Source: Aphelocoma coerulescens (taxonomy: Eukaryota > Chordata > Aves > Passeriformes > Corvidae). From it: a DNA stretch of 64,000 nucleotides. The stretch lies in NCBI RefSeq assembly GCF_041296385.1, contig NW_027184085.1, positions 10,225,301 through 10,289,300 of the forward strand. The letters are read 5' to 3'. Below the pieces are notes generated by a model that saw only the letters and a list, made by a program, of their open reading frames with translations, had not been told where the DNA came from and did not search any database. Each line of letters starts with the position of its first letter. Within the stretch, counting starts at the first letter, position 1. The translations under genes and the position numbers were made by a program. Of this stretch, positions 55,301-64,000 are shown piece by piece.

Positions 55301-56929
55301 CTCTACCTGGGTTCAGGAGAGTAAAAAGGACTGGGAGCATTTCTCTCACCCATGCCAATGGGGCTGGGGTGGGATGTGTCCTTCCCAAACAGAAGCTCAG
55401 CGCTCCAAGGGGAATGGTTCTCCAGCATTGCTTTCCCCCAGAAGGTTTTCTTTTTGTCAGTTCTGGTATGGTTTATGATGTTGTATCCCATATCGCTGCC
55501 CTATGCCCAGAAATTAATTTTGTGCCTTTTTATTCCCTTAAACTGAGCCTGAGAGGGAAGAGAGAAAAGTGTACTTTTTCAAAGCAGTTTGCAGTTTGTT
55601 TTCATGTTCCAAGGACACAGAGATAAACCTGTCTGGATTCAGCTGTGGCAGGAGAGCGAGAGTGGGGAAAGCACCCTGTTTGCTTTTGGCCAGTTTTTCA
55701 GCTCCTTTCTTCTGGCTTGTTAGTGCAGGGTCTCTGGGGTGAACTGTACCTGTGGGTGTGTTCTGTAGGGTCTCTGGCAGGCACAGTCCTGAGTTATGCA
55801 TGCCCTCACCAGCCTTTCCCTACACATTGCTGGGCTGCTTCGGAGTTCCTCTCTGCAGTAACATCAAGCCATACAGATGAAAGGGCAGTGATGAACCATG
55901 GGTGAAGGCTCTGGCTGCCCTTGACATCGCAGCTTAACTGCAACTGGCAACTCAGTGTCACACAGATGCCCCCTCACTCTCCCTCTGCCACAGTGGGGAG
56001 GAGATTCAGGGGGGAAAAAATAAAATTTGTGGGTTGAGAGAAGAGCAGTTTAAATATTTAAACAATACTATTACTACTGTTGTGTTAATATTAATAATAA
56101 TTAATAGATTAAAAATTATAATTGTAATTAAAAGGAGAAGGATAAAACTTGAATTAATTAAATGAGGCACAACACATTTGCTCACCACCCCCTTACTGGT
56201 GCCCAGCAGTTATCAGCAACTCCTGGGCATGATGTTCTATGGCATGGATAATCCTTTGGCCAGTTTGGGTCAGCTCTCCTGGGCAGACGGGGGGAAACGT
56301 GCTGCTCACGGGCAGACCATGGGAAACCAAACAGTGCTCAAGTAAGGGTAAGCACTGCTGAGCAACAACTGAAACCATCAGCGTGTTATCAACATGTTTC
56401 TCATCCTGAATCCAAATCACAGCACTGAAACAGCTACTAGGGAGAAAATGAACTCTATCCCAGACGAAACCAGGACACTTGCTCTCATGCAGCTGGTGCT
56501 GTGGGTCACAGGCACCACCTAGTCTGAAGTTAGTCTGCTCTGGTACGGCCCCGCTTGTCCCATCACCACAGCCAGACCAGGTTTTTGGCATCTGTGCTCC
56601 TGGCTCACATCTGGCAGAACCACAAGCCTTTCAGGTGTGCTGCAATGTCCCTGGGGAGTTGTTACTAATAGCTTGGCAAGGTGCAGGAGATCAAGAAAGG
56701 CTCACACAGCCTCCTGAGATGAGCATGGAGCTGCTCAGAGCCACATTTTCTAGGTCCAGGTCAAGAGGACGAAGCAAAGCCCTGTTATCTGCTGGGCAGT
56801 GTTGAAGGATGGGAGCATGGCCAGGTATCGTGTGATAAGGTGTTCAGGCTGGTTCAGGAGCAGGGTGATGCTGGAGATGTCAGCATTGTCCCCACCTGAC
56901 ATGAAGTGACCAGCTGCTGGTGATCTGTG
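49351..56929. other. Intergenic region, no supported gene
   Basis: Open frames here (up to about 193 codons at 49484-50065) show no family match, no codon pattern and no matching splice structure. One stretch at 54489-54631 resembles a terminal exon. About 56040-56165 is a strongly AT-rich patch. I see nothing else. Confidence 0.5.
54489..54631 (+). other. Possible isolated terminal exon
   Basis: A pyrimidine-rich acceptor ('ttttttattccag') is followed by 47 open codons with a plausible helical character (MAELLTELTKHNEIFNSWG) and a TAA that overlaps an AATAAA at 54626-54631. No upstream partner exon or family match was found. Confidence 0.2.
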
Positions 56930-57441
56930 AAGGTCCCTGTAGTTCTTAATCACTGCAAGAATGTGGACATGGAACTGTTGGAGCAAGTCAAGAGAAGGGC
57001 TATGAATCTTATAAGAGGACTAGAGCATCTCTCCTATGAAGACAGGCTGAGAAAGTTGGGAATGTTCAACCCTCAGGAGAAGGTTGTGTGGACCCCTCAT
57101 AGCAACCTTCCAGTATCTTAAAGGGGGCCTACAAGGAAACTAGAGATGGACTTCATCAGGAACTGTGAAGTGATAGGACAATGGGGAGTGGTTTCAAACT
57201 CAAAAAGACTAATTTTAGATTCGATATTAGGAAAAAATTTTTCCCTGTGAGGGGGGTGAGGCACTGGAACAGGTTGCCCAGAGTTGTGGATATTCCAACC
57301 CTGGCAGTGCTCAAGCCAGGTTGGATGGGGCTTTGAGCAACCTGGTTCAGTGCAAGGTGTTCCTGCCCATGGCAGAGGGGATTTGAACAAGATGATCTTT
57401 AAGGTCTTTTCCAACACAAACCATTCTATGATTCTGTGTAG
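56930..57441 (+). mobile_element. CR1 LINE 3' fragment
   Basis: 'tggagcaagtcaagagaagggctatgaatcttataagaggactagagcatctctcctatgaagacaggctgagaaagttggg' and '...ccattctatgattctgtg' form a fairly complete CR1 3' segment, about 510 bp. Confidence 0.92.
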
Positions 57442-60400
57442 TTGTGCTCACGTGGCTGCATGTCACATCACCCTGGGTTACACGTGGTGCAGGCACAGCC
57501 AGAGCTGCCTGTCCCTCCTTTTCAGAGGTGGTGGCTGGCTTTCTTTCATCAGTGTTCTCAATGTTTTCAATTTCACTGCCCCCATGGGGCTTCCAGCAGG
57601 CACACACTCAGCTGGGTTCAGGCCTCAGTGCCCTCCCTGGGCACAGGCACTGAGGTTTGCTTAAGGAGAAGCAGAGCAGAGAGCTGAAATCACTGCCCAG
57701 CACTGAGACAGGGATGGATATAGATGCTGTCTCCATGGATGTCACAGCACTGGCACCCAGGCATGAGAACCATCGACAAGCGATAACAGGAGGCAGCAAG
57801 CAAATGCTGCCAGGTGCTGTGCTGACTATGCTCGAAGAATATTAATGACACAATAAATATTTGCAGCCCTCATGCTGCACACAACCCTGCAATGGCTTTG
57901 CAGCTGGAGTGACAGGGAGAGAATGGGGGCACAGCAATGTGCCTGCACAGCAGGGACCTTGCCAGTCCCTGCTGGCAGCTGGACAAGGGCTGCTGCAGCC
58001 TGCAGCCATGGTGCTGGGTGTGGAACATGCATGGCCCTGCCGGGCTCAGCAGCACACAGTGCACTGGGAAATGTAGTCTGGCTGCATCACCTGGACTGGG
58101 TGCTGCTGGACATCACCAGGCTGGGGCTGAGACCTTCTCCCATATACCCTGGGCTCCTTGATCTGACCAGGTCTCCTAGCACTGTGTAACGGCCCCTGCT
58201 GTGCCCTCATCTCTCATTTCCTACAGGGCAGAAGCATGAGATGTTTTTCAGGGAACAGTCCTCTCATAAGCAGGGAGCTGGGGAACATACAGGACATGGG
58301 GGTGAGGTGTAGAGATCTGCAGGGTGATGTGTGGTAATGTGAGAAAAGGGCAGAGATTTTCTGGCACAGAAGGAAAGAGGATAGCTGGGACCAAGAGCCT
58401 CCACATTTTGGAGACAAAGCAGAAAGGGAGAAATGACCAAAGGGAGTCATTTGAGTCAGCCAGTGCTCTTTGCCCTGCTCACCCCTGTGTCTGCACAGCC
58501 CCTCCAGGCTGGAAAACCCTTGTGCACGTTACCCTTATGCCTGCTCTGGCAGCACACCCCTGGCAGCAGCAGCTGTTGATTTTCCGGAGTACTGGCAGAG
58601 AAGGAGCCTCAGGTATGGATGGGCTCTTGCACATGGGTGCAGAGGAGGGGACTGTACAAGATCTGGCTCTGGGGTTCCGAGCAGGGCGAGGCTCATCCCA
58701 ATCAGAGCAGTCCTGCAAGGACCCCAGTGCCACAGGTGCTGTTGTGGAATAGAGGTGGAAGTGCAGAAAGGATCGGGTTTTCTGTGTGGAGAGCCCCGGC
58801 ATCCCCCACTGCCCTGCACACAGCCTGGCCACCCCACACCTGTAGAGCACCCTGATCCTTACGAGACAACCCTGCACTTCTCCAGCTCCAGCCTCCCTAG
58901 GCTGTTTGAAAGCTCCCACCCCTGCTCTGCCTGGGTGATGCACCATTCCCAGCAGGCAGGGTGAAGATGTTTATTAATCCCTGAGCCTTCTCCCTGTGAG
59001 AGAAGAAGGGTGTAGAGCCCAGAAAGAGAAGGGCAAAGAGGACAAAGCCCCCCTCCTCTCTCCCCTGCAGATCCACGTGAGCAGAGTACAGCCAGGGAGA
59101 CCTCCTTTCTGCTTTTCCTCCCCAGGGATTGAGGAGCTTAATTCAGGGTTTGCTGCAGGCTCAGCCCAGCCTCACTTTGCACCCAGCTGCTCAGAGTGTA
59201 CTTGCCTGCACCATGGGAAGGATTTGGGGCACTGGAGACTTTTAGCCATGTCTCAGCTCAGCCCTGCTGTGTCAGGCAGGAGTAGAGCGTGATGGAAATA
59301 GCACAGTAGAGTTAGCAGTGCTGATGAGAGAAGGGACTGCAAATCCTGCAGCAGCAATTTCCACAGTCAGAGCCATCTCCAGGGCTTTAATTTATCCATT
59401 ACAACTTAATTGGATGTAAACCCAGTCACTTGTGAGCAGCAGGAGCTCTGATCAGGCAGTGGTCCTGAGTTTCTGTCTCCAAGATGCCTCACCAGGACTC
59501 CCCATCTCTGTTGCGGTGCCTTGACCATCAGGAATCTGCTGCACTCAAGTGGAAGAAAGAGGCTGTCCTTCTTGCCCCAACTGAGCTGGCTGTGCTGCTC
59601 TGAGCATTGTCCCACACCACCCAGGAGATTCTCACTGGGCTGTGGGTGCAGCAGTGTGCTCACGTTTCAGGCACCAGGGCTGAGCCCAGGTAGGCACCCA
59701 CTGCCACCCATCCGAGCAGCTGCAGCTGGACGCCAGCGTGGGAGGGCACAGCCTACAGCCTCCTGTCCCCACAGGCAGATGCTGGTCTCTCCTCTCATCC
59801 ATGGAGCTGCTCCTGTCATTTTGTCGGGCTGTTGTCAGCAGGACATATGTGTGAGGCTGAGGAAAACTAAGAATGTGGCCTGTTGCACAGCACTCTACCC
59901 CATGGCTACAGAGGCCTCCCCAGCACATGCCATCCAGCACCCTGGCAGGCTGGAGTGGCACTGGTGAGGAAAAGGATGGCTCAGACCCCATGGGAGAGGG
60001 ACTGGAAGAGCCCTGTCCCCAGGTTCTGGCTCCCTACATGTAGGAAACCTGCCCTGCACAAACCCACTCCCTCTGCAGGCCTGGAAGAGCAGGAATACCA
60101 TGAATTCCTAGGGGGAGGGCAGGGCACTGTTCCCACTATAAATAAGAGGCTCTGTTCCCTGCTCTAGCCCACAGGGTTATTCTCTCTCCTGGGACAAGGA
60201 GGAAAACCCAGAGCTCATGGTCCATGGTGTTTATGCTGTGCTTGGTGGCACCTGGAGCTGAGCACTGGCCAAAAAATCCCGTATCAGGAGATACTCTATG
60301 TGGCTGCTTTTCCCAGCAGGAAAAACAGCTAGAGTGGTGCAGGGCATGTGCAGCCAGTCCTACCACACAGGGAAACAGCTGGAGCAAAGCTGTTTGAGGG

Positions 60401-60940
60401 GAGCTGCAGAGGCAGCACCCAGAGAGGCGGCTGGGGCAGGGCTGGGCCAGCATAGGTAGGTGGATGCCAAGGAGAGTGTCAGCAAAATGTGTGGGACTGA
60501 GCAAGGGCAGATCCAGCTGCAGAAAGTCCCTGGGCAGGAAGGACAGGACAGATCAGCCTCAGAGCAGGCAAAAGGCCTGAGGTGGGGGAGCAGGAAGCAG
60601 GAGGAAAACAGGGAGAAGTGGAAGAGCTCAGGAAAACAAGGAACGCGAAAGGGTGCAACAGGCAGCAGCAGGCATGCTGTCACTGAGAGGCTGCACTTCC
60701 CTGCTCCTCAGGAGGGCAGATCGCACTGCCTCGAGACACCACCCAGGCTGGGGTGGGCACACGGGGAGAATCAGAGCCCCTGTGTAGAGATCCAAGCCTA
60801 TACCAATGGGGCTCATCCTGCCAGCAGCTGCTTGTATGGGAGAACTGTCCCACGACACTGTATAGGGTGGGGCTGGATATATGGGGAGATCGGATCAGAC
60901 CTCCACGCCTTTTGTCCATCCATCAGGGACTGGGCGCTAC
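57442..60940. other. Intergenic region, no supported gene
   Basis: GC rises toward the CpG island. The open frames on both strands look like chance, including the 286-codon frame from 60460, which runs on into the GC-rich region. No RNA gene, repeat family or splice pattern was recognised. Confidence 0.5.
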
Positions 60941-60944
60941 GAGG

Positions 60945-61100
60945 ACAAAGAGAGTCCCGTAGCTACACGGAGAATCCGGGCAGGGCCCAGGGGAGAAAGG
61001 AAGTCCCGCACCTACAGTGCGCATCCAGGTGGGACCCAGGGGAGGAAGACTCCCATGCCTGTATGGCGCATCCAGGGGTCGGGGACAGTCAAAGCCCCGT
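60945..61100 (+). repeat. Short degenerate tandem repeat (about 48-bp unit)
   Basis: Three imperfect units: 'agtcccgtagctacacggagaatccgggcagggcccaggggag', 'agtcccgcacctacagtgcgcatccaggtgggacccaggggag' and 'ctcccatgcctgtatggcgcatccagggg'. It abuts the CpG island. Confidence 0.6.
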
Positions 61101-61129
61101 GTCCGTACACGTAAAGCCGTGCCCCGGGA

Positions 61130-62200
61130 TCTCAGGGCCTCACAGCCCACCCTGGCGCGTAGGGAGACGCCCTCTCGGCACCCACCGGAGGCCGGTGCCG
61201 GTGGTCGCGGACATCAGGGCGTGCGGGACCCCGCGGTGCCCGCCGGGGCAGGGCGGTGTCGGGGGTGGGGGGTGCTCCTGCTGGGCTCGGCGGCGACGGC
61301 GGCGGGTCCCAAGGAGTTAAGGGCTGTCCCCGCCCCGGCCCCGCCCCGCCGGTGCCAGCGCTCGGGGCGGCGGAGGCGCAGCGCCGGGCCGCGGCGGGGG
61401 TCGGGAGGGCGCCGGCGCCGGGCCATGAGCGCGGAGCGCCCCGGAGCGCCGCCCGCCCCGCGCCGCCGCCGCCGCCGCCGCCGCCGCTGCTAGCATCGCC
61501 CCGGGCGCCGGGAAAGCGGCGGCGCCCCGGCCGCGCGGCTGCCCCGGCGGGGATGTGAATGGCACTGGGGGCGCTCGGCGGGACCGACATGGAGTGGGAG
61601 AAGCTGCCGCGGCGGCCCGGGGAGGGCGAGGGGGAGGCGGCGGGGCCGTGGCCGGGCTGCGGGCGGCTGCGGCCCTCCTCGTACCGGGCGCTGCGCAGCG
61701 CCGTCTCCACCCTGGCGCGCATCGACGACTTTTACTGCGAGAAGATCGGGGCCGGCTTCTTCTCCGAGGTCTTCAAGGTGTGCGGGGCGGGAGCGGGGAT
61801 GGCGGTCCGCGAGGCATCCCGCCGGGATCGGGCATCCCCCGGGACCGCGGCAACAACGGAGCCCCGGCCGCACCCTCGACTCGGGACTGTGGTCCCCACC
61901 TCCAGCCCCGGCAGCCGGGCGAGCCGGGGGGTGCTCGAGGCGGTGCCGTGCGGCGGGGACATGGGGACCCCGCCGCCCGCCCCGTCCCGGTCGGGGCGTT
62001 GTGCCTCCATCGCCCCGAGCAGGGGGAGGGGAGCGCCGGCTCTGTTTACAGCCGGGGAGGCTGAGCGCTCCGAGCGCTGCGCCGTGGGTTGCGCGGGGGG
62101 TCGGGTGGCGGGCAGCCCAGCCCCGGGGACCCCTGTCGAAAGGCTGGAGACCCGAACCCGCCCAGGGTGTGCCTGTGGCAGGGAATCCAGGCAGCGTTCC
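61130..62200 (+). promoter_or_regulatory. CpG island promoter of the TESK-family gene
   Basis: About 1 kb of very GC- and CpG-rich sequence with GC boxes ('ccccgccccggccccgccccgcc' at about 61328) and no TATA box. A (CCG)n run at 61462-61487 lies in the presumed 5' UTR about 75 bases before the first ATG. Confidence 0.8.
61559..61777 (+). CDS. TESK1: First coding exon of a testis-specific-kinase family gene (partial)
   Basis: 73 codons in phase 0 ending at a GTGTGC donor. The last ~35 residues ([21 protein letters not shown] then [14 protein letters not shown]) match the N-terminus of the TESK dual-specificity kinases just before and through the glycine loop ([11 protein letters not shown]). 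Wording closest to TESK1; TESK2 is the alternative. TESK kinases phosphorylate cofilin and act on actin. The start could also be the second ATG at 61589. The remaining exons are beyond the window; the 2.2 kb of intron seen here (61778-64000) shows no second exon. Confidence 0.82.
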
Positions 62201-64000
62201 TAGCCACTCCAAGGTGATGTCCGGCGTTGCCGGGCCTGCTGGGCAGGTGATGTGCAGGATTCCCCACGGGAGCCCCACGAAGGTGTCTGGCTGTGGGACA
62301 GGGGTGTGATGCCGTAGAACGGCACGGAGCTGGGACCCCAGAGCTGTCTTTGTCCTCCGTCCTCTCTGGGGCTGTCAGGGTGGGGATGCCTGTGTGTGGT
62401 CCGTGCCTAGGATAGGGGTGTGTGAGTGCTGGTGGGGAGCTCAGGGTCTCCAACAGTGAGGCAGGGGTGCGTGGTGACAGTATCCTGCCAGCCCAGTGCG
62501 CTGCTGCTGGGGACGAAGGGCTGTGCCTCGGTGTCACCACCACCCCTCCCGGCAGAGAGGAGGTGTGTGCATGTGTTGTTTTGTGCCTCAGCATCACTGA
62601 AGGTGCCATAAGCCACTGGGCGAGGACTGTCCCTAAGTGGTGATCGATCTAGTGGCTTCATATCCCTCAAAGAGCAGCTTAGGGCTGGGCACAACCCCCA
62701 CTGCCTGCCACCACAGTCACTGGGGTCACAGGCAGCGCAACTGGGCATCCACATCCTGGCAGTACCCTGGGGACCCTCTCCAGCCCTGACACCATTCCCC
62801 ACTCAGCAGGGAGACCCCCCAAGACCCATCTCCTCTTCAGCCACAAAAGAGGGGCATGTGAAGGTGTGCAGCAGGGTCCCTCTCTTCCGTGTTCCCTCCT
62901 GGAGCTCCCAGTGGAGCCATGACCTCCCTGCTGGCTGGGTTCCTGCTATTGATCTCTGGCTTGGAGCGCACAGCAGCACCTTGGAGCAGAGGGAGGCATT
63001 TAATAAAGTCAGGCGTGGATATGGCTCTTTAATAATGGATGCTTCCGTGTCTCAGCAAGGCCACAGTCTCTTCTTGCCTCACTGTTTGTTTTGCCAGTCT
63101 CTGCGGGAGCCACAAAATGCTCCTTCTCCCACACGTTATGTTCTTGTGGGGCTGCTGGCATGTAGGATTTGGGAGACTGACAAAGGTTGAGGGGTGGGAT
63201 GGGGATCAGGAGTCGACATGCGTGCATGGTGGCAAGGAAGCAGGGACGGGAGAGGGCCAGATGGGGCTTTGTGCTCGTGCAGTGGGTTGAGTCCAAGAGC
63301 TCAGCAGGATGGTGGGGTAAGCCTGGGATCTGAGCTGGGGTTTGGCTGCCTGAGCTTGCGAGGACAGAGCTTGGCAGGGCAGCCCAGGACCCATTTTCCT
63401 CCCACCTCCCTTGTTTCTTCTATAGCTTTCCAAGGCTTGTGGGCACTTGAATCTGCCTCCTCTGTGTGGCTGCCGAGTTGTATGTCATTCCAGCCTTGGT
63501 GGGTGTGGGGGATAGGGAGGGGACCTGGATATCTCTGCCCCTGCACAGGTAGCTCAGTCCTGGTGTGCACCCGAGCCAGGGCCAGGCAGGGTGCTGGCTT
63601 CTCAACAATGAAGCCAAAGGGCTCAGAGTGTCCGAGCCCTGGTGTCCCAAGCTAGCCACTCCAATCCTGCTCCAGCCGAGCACCTCTCTCAGAAGGGCGG
63701 TCCAGAGCAAACAGGAGACATCAGTGACAAGAAGCTGCTCTTTTTCATGGCGCTTGTTCATAGCTGATCCCCCACTGTGCTGCAGAGCAGGGCTGTTTTC
63801 CCTCTGGAGCAGCTGGTTCTCATTGCCTTTCCCTGTGCAATTTCAGAGGCACTAGCCCCCCCGTTTTCTCAGATACACAGACATTGCAGGAAGCCACCTC
63901 TCTATTTCCAATTGACTGAGCAGATTGAGCCAGGTCTGTTTGTGCCAGGCATTTTCTCCAGCCCTTAAAGCACTGTTGCATGTCTTCCCCAAATCCCGCT
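61778..64000 (+). other. Start of TESK-family intron 1
   Basis: GC-rich at first, becoming ordinary after about 62.3 kb. No splice-flanked kinase exon and no repeat I can name. Confidence 0.6.

Noticed and set aside
60945..61100. CRISPR-like array
   Set aside because: Units are adjacent and degenerate without spacers, in vertebrate DNA.
60460..61320. 286-codon open frame upstream of the CpG island
   Set aside because: It spans a degenerate tandem repeat and GC-rich promoter DNA; an open frame is expected there by composition.

Overview
The window is vertebrate nuclear DNA, almost certainly from a bird and perhaps a songbird. The genes are split into small exons with GT/AG introns, the interspersed repeats are CR1-type LINE 3' ends, and there is a 511-bp solo LTR with a 5-bp target duplication. 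There are no prokaryotic operons, RNA genes or CRISPR arrays.

Three complete genes of one receptor family fill 0-49 kb. Gene A (+, 95-28256, 31 exons, 1,467 codons plus stop) is a receptor protein tyrosine phosphatase. It has a signal peptide, six sushi/CCP-like modules, two fibronectin-III modules, a membrane-proximal module resembling that of the PTPRK/M/T/U group, one transmembrane helix, an apparently active D1 phosphatase domain and a degenerate D2. Gene B2 (-, 36646-30432, 10 exons, 489 aa) has one CCP, the same FN3 and linker modules, a different transmembrane helix and a 13-residue tail with no enzyme. Gene B1 (-, 48771-39747, 11 exons, 555 aa) has three CCPs, two FN3 modules, a transmembrane helix and a 65-residue tail with spaced tyrosine motifs. 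In all three models every splice phase closes and the total exon length is a multiple of three.

A and B2 are convergent, with poly(A) signals about 390 bp apart. They share a nearly identical inverted repeat of about 5.2 kb (12811-17989 against 30840-36023) covering the last CCP, the FN3 modules and the linker, introns included. One near-identical ectodomain is therefore attached either to a phosphatase or to a short tail. Inside gene A a 1,495-bp unit carrying one CCP exon is tandemly duplicated. Other family debris includes a decayed CCP exon in B1 and an orphan 3' end between B2 and B1.

From about 49 to 61 kb I see no gene I can support: there are CR1 fragments, an AT-rich patch and a short degenerate tandem repeat. 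A CpG island at about 61.1-62.2 kb holds the first coding exon of a testis-specific-kinase family gene (best match TESK1); the rest of that gene lies beyond the window.

The main result is the receptor cluster, which looks like a paired-receptor locus. The phosphatase and its short-tailed relatives are kept alike by inverted duplication or gene conversion, differ mostly in the CCP, and B1 and B2 share a PU.1-like promoter site. The function as immune receptors is inferred, not shown.
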